Of a DNA stretch of 64,000 nucleotides, positions 23,825-31,901 are shown piece by piece. Below the pieces are notes generated by a model. The model was not told the origin of the DNA and made no database searches. It saw nothing but the letters and a program-made list of their open reading frames with translations. Positions within the stretch are counted from its first letter, which is position 1, and each line of letters starts with the position of its first letter. The position numbers and the translations under genes are program-made. Source of the stretch: CAG-177 sp964587915 (GTDB lineage Bacteria > Bacillota > Clostridia > Oscillospirales > Acutalibacteraceae); assembly GCA_964587915.1 (NCBI GenBank), contig CAZPMK010000002.1, positions 62,001-126,000 on the forward strand. The letters run 5' to 3'.

Positions 23825-25249
23825 TTATTCCTTTCCGTTCCAGCAATAGGTGCAAAGCTCACATTCGTCAAGACCGATTGCTTTTATTACGCCCTCCAAG
23901 GACTGAAATTCCAAGGAAGCAAAGTTGAATTTTTCACAGATGGTGCGTCGCAGTGCCTTGCCTCTTTCCGTTTCACCGTTTGAGTATTCTTCAATATGAT
24001 TGAAGCCTTCTTCGCCCTCAAGCTCCATAATGATTCTGCGGGCGATAAGCTCCATGTTGTCGGTGGAGCGTGAAAAATTGAGGAACTTACAGCCGAACAT
24101 TATCGGCGGGCACGCTGAACGCATATGAACGGCTTTAGCTCCGTTCTCATAGAGAAACTCGACCGTTTCGCGAAGCTGAGTACCTCTTACGATTGAATCG
24201 TCAACGAAAAGAAGATTCTTGTCAACAATGAAATCGTGTACGGGAACCTGCTTCATTTTGGCAACCTTGTTGCGTTCGGATTGCCTTGCGGGAGTAAAGC
24301 TGCGTGACCATGTGGGAGTGTATTTGATGAAAGCACGGGCGAACTTTTTGCCGCTGCAATTTGCGTAGCCAATGGCGTGGGGAGTACCCGAATCGGGAAC
24401 ACCTCCTACATAGTCTACATCGGCTGCGGTGTTCGTTTTTTTATCGTATTCCGCCATGATTTCACCGTTTCTGCAACGCATCGCTTCAACGTTGACGCCC
24501 TCATAGGTAGCAGTCGGATAACCGTAGTAGGTCCAAAGGAAAGAACAGATCTGCTTTTTCTTTCCCGGTTTTGCAAGCTGTGTCACACTGTCGGGCGTGA
24601 GCTTGACGATTTCACCGGGGCCAAGCTCTTTTACGCATTCGTAGCCGAGCTTTTCAAAAGCAAAGGATTCAAAGGTGGCGGCATGACCGAAGTCATCCTT
24701 GCCGATAAGCAGAGGAAGTCGTCCGACCTTGTCTCTTGCGGCAATGATTGAGCCGTCGCTTGTGAGAATAAGAACTGCGCAGGTGCCCTCGATAACTTCC
24801 TGAGCATATTTTATTCCGTCCGCAAAATTATCCTTTTGGTTTATGAGTGCCGCAACCAATTCGGTGGTGTTTACCTTACCGCCGGTCATTGCATCAAAAT
24901 AACCGCCGGCGTGATCGAGGCACTCATCTATCAGCTTTTCGGCATTGTTGATAACTCCTATCGTGCCTATCGCATAGGTGCCGAGCTTTGAACGAATGAG
25001 CATGGGCTGCGGGTCGGTGTCGCTTATGCAGCCTATTGCGGAAGTACCCGTCATTTCATCAAAAATCTTTTCAAATTTCGTTCTGAACGGGGAATTTTCA
25101 ATGTTGTGTATTTTTCTTTGCAAACCGATTTCTTTGTCGTATGCCGCAAGTCCGGCACGGCGAGTGCCGAGGTGCGAATGATAGTCAACGCCGAAGAAAA
25201 CATCGGTCATGCAGTCTTGAGTTGAGGTAATGCCGAAAAAACCGCCCAT
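23825..25249 (-). CDS. purF: Amidophosphoribosyltransferase, variant lacking the N-terminal Cys
   Basis: 474 residues, step 1: PRPP to phosphoribosylamine. The PRPP loop LLFVDDSIVRGTQ is intact near 346-358. Cys235 (QICSF), Cys380/387 and the C-terminal CELCTYC fit the four-cysteine iron-sulfur site of the B. subtilis-type enzyme. Oddly, the protein begins MGGFFGITST: the class II glutaminase nucleophile, normally the Cys just after Met or a short propeptide, is Gly. Cys13 is the nearest cysteine. An alternative start is not available because an AAGGATG site is in place and purC ends 19 bases upstream. This MGGFFG type is, from memory, a recurrent subfamily in Clostridia and Bacteroidetes. 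Confidence 0.93.
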   Translation of the reverse strand: MGGFFGITSTQDCMTDVFFGVDYHSHLGTRRAGLAAYDKEIGLQRKIHNIENSPFRTKFEKIFDEMTGTSAIGCISDTDPQPMLIRSKLGTYAIGTIGVINNAEKLIDECLDHAGGYFDAMTGGKVNTTELVAALINQKDNFADGIKYAQEVIEGTCAVLILTSDGSIIAARDKVGRLPLLIGKDDFGHAATFESFAFEKLGYECVKELGPGEIVKLTPDSVTQLAKPGKKKQICSFLWTYYGYPTATYEGVNVEAMRCRNGEIMAEYDKKTNTAADVDYVGGVPDSGTPHAIGYANCSGKKFARAFIKYTPTWSRSFTPARQSERNKVAKMKQVPVHDFIVDKNLLFVDDSIVRGTQLRETVEFLYENGAKAVHMRSACPPIMFGCKFLNFSRSTDNMELIARRIIMELEGEEGFNHIEEYSNGETERGKALRRTICEKFNFASLEFQSLEGVIKAIGLDECELCTYCWNGKE

Positions 25250-25268
25250 AGCAAGTCACATCCTTATT

Positions 25269-25955
25269 TTACGCAAAAAAGAGCTTTGAAAGAGTCATGG
25301 GATCAATGTACTCTCCGTTCTTGTAAACACGCATATTACCCGAAGCGATTTCGTCGATGAGCATAACGTTTCCGTCTGCATCGTAGCCGAACTCAAACTT
25401 GATGTCATAGAGGTCAAGATTCTTTGCCTTGAGGTCGTCGGCAACGATTTTGGTTATCTGCTGAGTCATGCTCTTGATGCTGTCATACTGCTCGCCGCTC
25501 ATTACGCCGAGAGCTACGAGAGCATCCTTTATTACAAGGGGATCGCCCTTTTCGTCGTTTTTGAAGGTCATTTCAACATATGCGGGAAGATCGGCACCCT
25601 CTTCAATGTAATCGCCGTATCTGCGGAAGAAGCTGCCTACTGCCTTGTAGCGGCAAATAACCTCAAGACCCTTGCCGAAAACCTTTGCGGGAAGAACCTC
25701 CATGGTGGTGTCATTAAGGTCTGCACTTACATAGTGAGTCTTAATGCCTGCTGCATTGATTTTTTCAAAGAAATAAACGGACATACGAAGATTTACGTCG
25801 CCTACGCCGTCAATGGTGAGACCGACGGAATTTTCGCCGGGATCGAATACGCCGTCCTTGCCGGTGCAGTCGTCCTTAAATTTGAGCAGATAATTGCCGT
25901 TGTCAAGGGCATAAACGTTTTTGGTCTTTCCGGTGTAAACAAGTGATTTTTCCAT
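25269..25955 (-). CDS. purC: SAICAR synthetase
   Basis: 228 residues, step 7: CAIR plus aspartate and ATP to SAICAR. Motifs are VYTGKTKNVYALDNG, LKFKDDCTGKDG, EVICRYKAVGSFFRRYG, VEMTFKNDEKGDPL, DIKFEFGYDADGNVMLIDEI and SGNMRVYKNG. This is the DDCTGKDG subtype frequent in Clostridia rather than the E. coli-like form. Second gene of the operon, 42 bases after purE, with AAAGGAG. No purB (adenylosuccinate lyase), which must act next, is in the window. Confidence 0.95.
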   Translation of the reverse strand: MEKSLVYTGKTKNVYALDNGNYLLKFKDDCTGKDGVFDPGENSVGLTIDGVGDVNLRMSVYFFEKINAAGIKTHYVSADLNDTTMEVLPAKVFGKGLEVICRYKAVGSFFRRYGDYIEEGADLPAYVEMTFKNDEKGDPLVIKDALVALGVMSGEQYDSIKSMTQQITKIVADDLKAKNLDLYDIKFEFGYDADGNVMLIDEIASGNMRVYKNGEYIDPMTLSKLFFA

Positions 25956-25997
25956 GATTTTTTTGCTCCTTTGTATTTTAAATTGAATTTTTGGCTG

Positions 25998-26486
25998 TTA
26001 GATACGGCTCATTATTTCGGCATCCTTTTTGAGGACTGCCTGAGCATCCGAGGCACGCTTTGCATCGAGCTTCTCAACAAGAGACGGCTCTTCAAGCGAA
26101 AGGATTTGAGCGGCAAGCAATGCAGCATTCGCACCGCCGTTTATCGCTACCGTGGCAACGGGAATACCCGAGGGCATCTGTACCGTTGACAGGAGAGCGT
26201 CAAGTCCGTCGAGATTTGAAGATTTACAAGGGATACCGATAACGGGAAGAGTTGTATTCGCCGCTATTGCACCCGCAAGATGAGCCGCCATACCTGCCGC
26301 CGCAATCAGGACTCCGAAGCCGTTTTTGCGGGCGTTGAGTGCAAAATCCCGAGCCTCTGCCGGAGTGCGGTGAGCCGAATAGATATGCACCTCAAACGGA
26401 ATGCCGAGAGACTTGAGGGTATCGGTTGCTTTTTGGATTACGGGCAGGTCACTGTCACTGCCCATAATGATTCCTGCTTTTTTCAT
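25998..26486 (-). CDS. purE: 5-(carboxyamino)imidazole ribonucleotide mutase / AIR carboxylase
   Basis: 162 residues, step 6, forming CAIR. Motifs are IIMGSDSDLPVIQKA, VHIYSAHRTPAEA, IAAAGMAAHLAGAIAANT and PVIGIPCKSSNLDGLD. The SAHRTP motif is that of ordinary bacterial class I PurE, which needs N5-CAIR from PurK. No purK is in this operon, so either purK is elsewhere or the enzyme uses AIR and CO2. First gene of the operon, behind a ZTP riboswitch; ribosome site GAGGTG. Confidence 0.95.
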   Translation of the reverse strand: MKKAGIIMGSDSDLPVIQKATDTLKSLGIPFEVHIYSAHRTPAEARDFALNARKNGFGVLIAAAGMAAHLAGAIAANTTLPVIGIPCKSSNLDGLDALLSTVQMPSGIPVATVAINGGANAALLAAQILSLEEPSLVEKLDAKRASDAQAVLKKDAEIMSRI

Positions 26487-26501
26487 TTGTCAGTCACCTC
26501 G

Positions 26502-26550
26502 TAATAAAAAATAAAAGGGCGCACTCGGACCATAAAGTTCAAGTGTGCCC
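26502..26550 (-). terminator. Riboswitch-controlled attenuator before purE
   Basis: On the minus strand GGGCACACTTGAAC pairs with GGTCCGAGTGCGCCC (26517-26550) and is followed by TTTTATTTTTT. The 5' arm begins with the GGGC of the conserved CUGGGCA at the end of the ZTP aptamer, so ligand-bound aptamer and terminator are mutually exclusive. Confidence 0.85.
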
Positions 26551-26656
26551 AGACGGTCGGCTAATATATACGATGCTTTGCTCCTTCGTGGTGCTCCACT
26601 TTAAGTAAACGCCGAAAACTGAAACGGCGGTTATTCTATATCCGTCAGTTGCAAAG
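26546..26656 (-). promoter_or_regulatory. ZTP (pfl) riboswitch aptamer
   Basis: Minus-strand leader of the pur operon. P1 is formed by CTTTGC (26651-26656) and GCAAAG downstream. The conserved 5' core AACTGACGGA follows P1. A P2 region ends in CCACGAAGGAGC, which matches the family CCACCGGGGAGC-like segment. The distal domain ends in GCCGACCGTCTGGGCA, the diagnostic CCGnCUGGGCA. The class senses ZTP/ZMP, which accumulates when 10-formyl-THF is short, and turns on purine and folate genes. That fits this operon, which ends in fhs. The whole 5' leader is about 200 bases and contains no gene. Confidence 0.88.
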
Positions 26657-26690
26657 AAAGGTACTGAAAACGGTGTTTAAGTACATATAA

Positions 26691-26719
26691 ACTATACCAT
26701 TTTAAATACCTACTGTCAA
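26691..26719 (-). promoter_or_regulatory. Sigma-A promoter of the purine operon
   Basis: Minus strand: consensus TTGACA (26714-26719), 17-base spacer, TATAGT (26691-26696). Transcription would begin near 26684, just before the aptamer. It is the only strong promoter seen for the ten genes. Confidence 0.85.
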
Positions 26720-26800
26720 GGCTTTTTCGCCTTAAAAATTGCAAAATCATATGCCGAAAATGCAATGCTCCGAGGCAGTGGAAAATATCAATAAAAATGT

Positions 26801-26829
26801 TTGATTTATTCCGCCGTTTGTGATACAAT
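26801..26829 (+). promoter_or_regulatory. Promoter of the ECF sigma factor gene
   Basis: TTGATT (26801-26806), 17-base spacer, TACAAT (26824-26829). The ~115-base leader contains an imperfect inverted repeat (TTTACAAATTGTTCACAA near 26859-26878) that could be a regulatory site. Confidence 0.65.
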
Positions 26830-26949
26830 ATTAACACAAGAAACGAAACGATGAGAATGTTTACAAATTGTTCACAATAAAAATATCACATTTTGCCGTC
26901 TTTCGGTGTTTTATTTTTAGAAGATGTCGTTCTTTGAAGGGAGCTTGCT

Positions 26950-27435
26950 ATGTGTGCGGTAACCGCTCATTATAATGATGAGTTTCGACATATTGAATAT
27001 GCTGTTGAAAAATACAGTAAAATGCTGTTCAGAATCTGCTACGGTATCCTTTGCAACAAGGAGGATGCCGAGGATGCTTTGCAGGAGACCTTTTTGCGTT
27101 ATATGCTTAAAGCTCCGCTGTTTGAAAGCTCGGAGCATGAAAAGGCATGGCTCATCAAGGTTGCAACCAACATCAGCAAAAATATGTGCCGCTTCAACGC
27201 ACGCCACGCAAACGAAAACATTAACGAGCTTCGCAATATCGGAATAAGAGATGACGACAGAGAGATTTTCGAGCTGATAATGCATCTGCCGTCAAAGTAC
27301 AAAATCGTCCTTGACCTCTACTATATTGAGGGCTACAAGGCAAACGAAATTGCCGATATAACAAACACCTCGCCCGTTACGGTGCGAAAACGCCTGCAAT
27401 ACGGACGCAAGCTGCTGAAAGCACAGCTTGATTGA
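26950..27435 (+). CDS. RNA polymerase ECF-type sigma factor
   Basis: 161 residues, group IV sigma factor. Region 2 spans about 18-85 (MLFRICYGILCNKEDAEDALQETFLR, then KAWLIKVATNISKN). Region 4 spans about 105-158 (LPSKYKIVLDLYYIEGYKANEIADITNTSPVTVRKRL, a helix-turn-helix for the -35 element). It has no extra domains. The ATG follows GAAGGGAG. A 59-residue gene follows where an anti-sigma factor is often found. Its regulon cannot be read; the inverted repeat upstream may mark autoregulation. Confidence 0.92.
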   Translation: MCAVTAHYNDEFRHIEYAVEKYSKMLFRICYGILCNKEDAEDALQETFLRYMLKAPLFESSEHEKAWLIKVATNISKNMCRFNARHANENINELRNIGIRDDDREIFELIMHLPSKYKIVLDLYYIEGYKANEIADITNTSPVTVRKRLQYGRKLLKAQLD

Positions 27436-27469
27436 TAAAACGCAAGATATTTTGAAGGGAGCGATTTGC

Positions 27470-27649
27470 ATGATGCCCAATAACAAATTAAAAGAATATG
27501 TGAGAGTTATGAATTGCATAGATGTTGATGAAGCGGTTAAACAGCAAATCATTAAGAACTGTGCCCGTCACGGAACGCTTGCGAAAATCAAGACAGGCAG
27601 GTTGAAGCTGGTTCCGGTTAATAAAGACGAAACCCCCGATAACATATAA
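27470..27649 (+). CDS. Small protein downstream of ECF sigma factor, 59 aa, unknown
   Basis: Starts at ATG 27470 (or 27473) after GAAGGGA, 35 bases behind the sigma gene, and shares its terminator. The product is soluble and basic: NKLKEYVRVMNCIDVDEAVKQQIIKNCARHG, a probable helix pair, then TLAKIKTGRLKLVPVNKDE. It has no membrane segment and no zinc motif, so it is not a normal membrane anti-sigma factor. The helical N-terminus resembles the cytoplasmic sigma-binding segment of such proteins, so a soluble anti-sigma or a truncated remnant is possible; this is inference. Confidence 0.65.
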   Translation: MMPNNKLKEYVRVMNCIDVDEAVKQQIIKNCARHGTLAKIKTGRLKLVPVNKDETPDNI

Positions 27650-27671
27650 AACATAATATATAACTGCTTTG

Positions 27672-27702
27672 CGGCGGAGCTTTAGGGCTTCGCCGTTTTT
27701 TA
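27672..27702 (+). terminator. Terminator of the ECF sigma operon
   Basis: CGGCGGAGC (27672-27680) with GCTTCGCCG (27687-27695), one G-U pair, followed by six T. Confidence 0.85.
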
Positions 27703-27769
27703 TATGTGGGCTTTTGTTAAAAAAATCAGAGAATAATTTGTGCAAAATAAACAAACAAGGAGGATGAAT

Positions 27770-28354
27770 ATGAAAGAACCGCTTTTTTATCGTTTTGTAC
27801 GCCGTCCGGTAACATTTATATTTAAGGCTATCTATAAGCCCTCGATAACCGGCAAACGCAACATTCCCGAAGAGGGCAGAATTATTATTGCAGGTAACCA
27901 TACCAATTTTCTCGATTGTCTGCTTGTTGCCTGTGCCACCAAAAGATGCGTTCATTATCTTGCAAAGGATGAGCTGATGAAAGGGCCGCAAAAGGTGATA
28001 TTCAAGGGTCTCGGCATAATTCCCGTAAACAGGAGAACAAAGGACGCCGCCGCACTCGGCAAGGCAAAGGAATATCTTAACGATGACAAGCTGATAGGAA
28101 TATTCCCTGAGGGGACGATAAACAGAACCGATGACATAATAATGCCGTTCAAATTCGGTGCAGTCAAAATGGCACATGACACGGGGACAAAAATAGTACC
28201 GTTCATAATTACGGGCAAATACAAGCCCTTTGAAAGAAGCGTTAAAATTCGCTTTGAGGAGCCGATAACGGTTTCGGAAAATCTCGAAGAAACAAACAAT
28301 AAACTCATGGATATCGTTTCGGACGGTATCAGAAAGGCAGGGGACAAAAAATGA
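27770..28354 (+). CDS. Lysophospholipid acyltransferase family protein (PlsC-like) 1
   Basis: 194 residues, 1-acyl-glycerol-3-phosphate acyltransferase fold. The catalytic NHxxxxD box is NHTNFLD, the acceptor box is FPEGTINRTDD, with a third motif GAVKMAHDTGTKIVPF. It transfers an acyl chain to a lysophospholipid or related acceptor at the inner face of the membrane. The ATG at 27770 is six bases behind AAGGAGG; an ATG at 27764 touches the ribosome site and is unlikely. It overlaps the second copy by 4 bases (ATGA). Confidence 0.9.
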   Translation: MKEPLFYRFVRRPVTFIFKAIYKPSITGKRNIPEEGRIIIAGNHTNFLDCLLVACATKRCVHYLAKDELMKGPQKVIFKGLGIIPVNRRTKDAAALGKAKEYLNDDKLIGIFPEGTINRTDDIIMPFKFGAVKMAHDTGTKIVPFIITGKYKPFERSVKIRFEEPITVSENLEETNNKLMDIVSDGIRKAGDKK

Positions 28355-28971
28355 AGAAGCCCGAAGACAGAGAGCTTGGTTATAAGCTCCTTACACCGAT
28401 AATGAGACCGCTGTTCAGTCTTTATTACCACCCGACAATAATCGGAGCGGAGAAAATTCCCAAAGGCGTGCCCATCATAATAGCGGGAAATCACAAGCAC
28501 GTATACGATCAGTGCCTCACCATTATCGCAACAAAAAGAGTTATTCACTACATGGCGAAAAAGGAATATTTCGACGGCAAGCTGGCACCGCTCTTCAGAG
28601 TTGCGGGATGTATTCCCGTAGACCGCTCAAGAAAGGATTTTTCAAGTGCGAAGTCTGCAATGAAGGTGCTGAAAAATGACGGTGCCATCGGAATTTTCCC
28701 CGAGGGAACAAGAAACAAGACCGATAAATTCTTGCTTCCGTTCAAGAAAGGCACGGTTTCAATGGCTCAGAGAAGCGGTGCATATATCGTTCCGTTCGGA
28801 CTTACGGGTGACTACAAATTCAGAAGTAAAAATCTTACCGTCAGATACGGTGAACCGTTCAAGACCGACGGTATGACGGCAGAGGAAGCCAATGCAAAGC
28901 TGTACGCCGAGGTGGAACGCCTCATGCTTGAAAATCTCGGCGAATCGAACAAAGAGCAAAAGAGAGCTTAA
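28351..28971 (+). CDS. Lysophospholipid acyltransferase family protein (PlsC-like) 2
   Basis: 206 residues, a diverged tandem copy of the preceding gene. The NHxxxxD box is NHKHVYD, the PEGT box is FPEGTRNKTDK, followed by KGTVSMAQRSGAYIVPF. The N-terminal GYKLLTPIMRPLFSLYYHPT resembles the short hydrophobic lead of plant and bacterial LPAATs. Its translation is coupled to copy 1 (ATGA overlap), so they may act on successive acceptors. It is followed 14 bases later by a dehydratase activase gene. Confidence 0.9.
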   Translation: MKKPEDRELGYKLLTPIMRPLFSLYYHPTIIGAEKIPKGVPIIIAGNHKHVYDQCLTIIATKRVIHYMAKKEYFDGKLAPLFRVAGCIPVDRSRKDFSSAKSAMKVLKNDGAIGIFPEGTRNKTDKFLLPFKKGTVSMAQRSGAYIVPFGLTGDYKFRSKNLTVRYGEPFKTDGMTAEEANAKLYAEVERLMLENLGESNKEQKRA

Positions 28972-28985
28972 ACGGAGGTGCGGGA

Positions 28986-31889
28986 ATGAGAATAGGTATG
29001 GATGTCGGCTCAACGACGCTGAAATGTGTTGCCGTTGACGACAATAATAAAATTGTTTACAAGGAATACGAAAGACACTATTCCAAAATTGCCGAGAAAA
29101 GTGCAAAGATGCTTTCCGAAATAGTTGAAAAGCATCCCGAATTTTCTAAAGCCTCGCTGACCGTTTCGGGCTCTGCCGGAATGGGCTTTGCGAATGTTCT
29201 CGGTTTGGATTTCATTCAAGAGGTTTACGCAACGAGAGTCAGCGTGTCACGCCTTTTGCCGGGTACGGATACCGTAATCGAGCTTGGCGGTGAGGATGCA
29301 AAAATACTGTTCTTCACAAACGGCGTTGAAGTCAGAATGAACGGCTCATGTGCAGGCGGTACGGGAGCCTTTATCGACCAAATGGCATCCCTGCTCGGCG
29401 TTGACCCCACCGAAATGAACGAGCTTGCAAAGACGAGCGAGAAGATATATTCCATAGCTTCACGCTGCGGCGTTTTCGCAAAATCCGATATTCAGCCTCT
29501 GCTTAATCAGGGTGCGAGAAAGGATGATATTGCGGCAAGTATTTTTACCGCCGTTGTCAACCAGACCGTTGCCGGTCTTTCTCAGGGCAGAAGAATCGAG
29601 GGTAACGTTGTTTATCTCGGCGGTCCTCTTTTCTTCCTTTCGGAGCTTCGCAAGGCATTTGATAAGGGACTCGGCACAAAGGGTGTTTGCCCCGAGGACG
29701 GACTTTATTTTGTTGCTCTCGGTGCGGCTTTTTCGTCATCGGGCAAGGAGCTCGACATTAAAGAAATAACCGAAAAAATCAAAGGGGCAAAGGGAAGCGG
29801 AGAGTATCTCGGCTCCGCACCGCTCTTTACAAGCGAAAAGGAGTATGACGAATTTTCACGCCGCCATGCAAAGGCTTCTGTTTCAACGGATGCACCCGTT
29901 AAAAGCGGAGACGGCGTTTGCATCGGAATAGATGCAGGCTCCACCACCGTAAAGGGCGTTGTTATTGATAAAAACGGTGAAATCGTCATGCAGAGATATA
30001 TGCTCAACAACGGCGATCCCGTTTCACTCATAAGACAGTTCCTTATTGACTTCTATAATGCTTATCCCGACGCCAAGGTGATATCAAGTGCCGTTACGGG
30101 CTACGGAGAGGATATAGTAAAGAACGCCTTTGCCGTTGATATCGGACTTGTTGAAACGGTGGCACACTTCACCGCAGCAAAGAAATTTAAGCCCGATGTT
30201 GATTTCATAATTGATATCGGCGGACAGGATATCAAGTGCTTCAAGATAAGGAACAATGCGATTGATAACATATTCCTCAACGAAGCGTGTTCTTCGGGCT
30301 GCGGCTCTTTCCTCCAGACCTTTGCCGCCGCATGGGGCTATGATATTGCGGAGTTTTCAAAGCTCGGCTTGTTTGCCGACAGACCCGTTGACCTCGGTTC
30401 ACGCTGTACCGTATTCATGAATTCCTCCGTAAAGCAGGCTCAAAAGGACGGTGCGAGCATTCAGAACATATCCGCCGGTCTTTCGATAAGTGTTGTAAAG
30501 AATGCACTTTATAAAGTAATAAGAGCTTCGAGTGCCGATGAGCTCGGAAAGAACATTGTCGTTCAGGGCGGAACCTTCCTCAACGATGCTGTTCTGCGTG
30601 CTTTTGAGCAGGAGATAGGCAGAGACGTTGTAAGACCCACCATCTCGGGACTTATGGGAGCTTACGGTGCGGCGTTGTACGCCATGGAGCGTGCTCCGAA
30701 AAACAGCACTTTGATTTCTCTTGATGAGCTTGAACACTTTGAGCATAAGGTAAAAGCGGTCACCTGCGGCAAGTGCAGTAACAATTGCCGTTTGACATTT
30801 AACACTTTCAGCTCGGGCAGGAGCTTCATAGGCGGAAACCGTTGCAGTAAACCGCTTGTAAAGGCAAATTCAAACAGCGGCAAGAACCTCTTTGACTACA
30901 AACGAGAGCTGCTTGCAAAATATAAGCCCGTTGAGGGTAAGCGTGAAACGATAGGCTTGCCCATGGGTCTTAATATGTTTGAGCTTCTTCCGTTCTGGCA
31001 CACCTTCTTTACACAGCTCGGCTTCGGCATCGCACTTTCAGATAAATCCTCAAGAGAGCTTTATGTTTCGGGTCAGCACACCATTCCGTCGGATACCGTA
31101 TGCTATCCCGCAAAGCTGCTCCACGGTCATATCGAATCCCTCCTTGCTCAGGGAGTCAAAAATATTTTCTATCCCTGCATGAGCTATAATCTTGATGAGG
31201 ATCTCGGCGACAATCATTATAATTGCCCCGTCGTTGCGTACTATCCCGAGGTTATCCGTTCAAATGTCGGGGAGCTTAAAAACATCAATTTCATGAGCGA
31301 TTATGTCGGACTTCACCGCAGAAAAGACTTTGAAAAGAAGATATGCGGCATTCTCGAAGCAAAGTTCAGCGGCATAGATAAAAAAGCCGTAAAAGCCGCT
31401 TCAGACAAGGCTTATGAGGAATATTACGCATTCATGAACAGCATACATACCAAGGGTATGGAGTATCTCAAGGATGCCAAGGCGAACGACAGACCCGTTA
31501 TAGTCCTTTGCGGCAGACCGTATCATCTTGATGAAGAAATAAACCACGGCATAGACAAGCTCATATGCGAATGCGGTGCAACGGTCATAACCGAGGACAG
31601 CGTCAGTCCGCTTGTGGATAAATTCCCGACGACCGTTCTTAATCAGTGGACGTATCATTCAAGACTGTATGCGGCGGCAAAATATGTTGCCGACCAAAAC
31701 GACAAGGATTTGAACATCGTTCAGCTTGTTTCATTCGGCTGCGGCGTTGATGCCATAACAACGGACGAAATGAGAACGATTCTCGAAAGAGAAGGCAAGA
31801 TATATACGCAGATAAAAATTGATGAAATTTCAAACCCCGGTGCGGTTAAAATCAGGCTCAGAAGCCTCTTTGCCGCAACCGGCAGATAA
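28986..31889 (+). CDS. Acyl-CoA dehydratase activase, double ASKHA domain plus DUF2229
   Basis: 967 residues. Two BadF/HgdC-type ATPase domains in tandem: the first at 1-260 (GMDVGSTTLK, NGSCAGGTGAFIDQMA with Cys122, ASRCGVFAKSD with Cys161), the second at ~312-570 (GIDAGSTTVKG, IIDIGGQDIKCF, NEACSSGCGSFLQTFA). Then come a CGKCSNNC cysteine cluster near 594-601 and a DUF2229/HgdB-like region to the end. HgdC uses a [4Fe-4S] cluster and ATP to inject an electron into 2-hydroxyacyl-CoA dehydratases. In many Firmicutes this protein and the next are one ~1400-residue polypeptide. Oxygen-sensitive; physiological substrate unknown. Confidence 0.88.
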   Translation: MRIGMDVGSTTLKCVAVDDNNKIVYKEYERHYSKIAEKSAKMLSEIVEKHPEFSKASLTVSGSAGMGFANVLGLDFIQEVYATRVSVSRLLPGTDTVIELGGEDAKILFFTNGVEVRMNGSCAGGTGAFIDQMASLLGVDPTEMNELAKTSEKIYSIASRCGVFAKSDIQPLLNQGARKDDIAASIFTAVVNQTVAGLSQGRRIEGNVVYLGGPLFFLSELRKAFDKGLGTKGVCPEDGLYFVALGAAFSSSGKELDIKEITEKIKGAKGSGEYLGSAPLFTSEKEYDEFSRRHAKASVSTDAPVKSGDGVCIGIDAGSTTVKGVVIDKNGEIVMQRYMLNNGDPVSLIRQFLIDFYNAYPDAKVISSAVTGYGEDIVKNAFAVDIGLVETVAHFTAAKKFKPDVDFIIDIGGQDIKCFKIRNNAIDNIFLNEACSSGCGSFLQTFAAAWGYDIAEFSKLGLFADRPVDLGSRCTVFMNSSVKQAQKDGASIQNISAGLSISVVKNALYKVIRASSADELGKNIVVQGGTFLNDAVLRAFEQEIGRDVVRPTISGLMGAYGAALYAMERAPKNSTLISLDELEHFEHKVKAVTCGKCSNNCRLTFNTFSSGRSFIGGNRCSKPLVKANSNSGKNLFDYKRELLAKYKPVEGKRETIGLPMGLNMFELLPFWHTFFTQLGFGIALSDKSSRELYVSGQHTIPSDTVCYPAKLLHGHIESLLAQGVKNIFYPCMSYNLDEDLGDNHYNCPVVAYYPEVIRSNVGELKNINFMSDYVGLHRRKDFEKKICGILEAKFSGIDKKAVKAASDKAYEEYYAFMNSIHTKGMEYLKDAKANDRPVIVLCGRPYHLDEEINHGIDKLICECGATVITEDSVSPLVDKFPTTVLNQWTYHSRLYAAAKYVADQNDKDLNIVQLVSFGCGVDAITTDEMRTILEREGKIYTQIKIDEISNPGAVKIRLRSLFAATGR

Positions 31890-31901
31890 GGGGGAATAAG
31901 G

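Noticed and set aside
26631..26837. 68-codon minus-strand frame in the pur leader
   Set aside because: Covers the promoter and riboswitch start; not compatible with the RNA structure.
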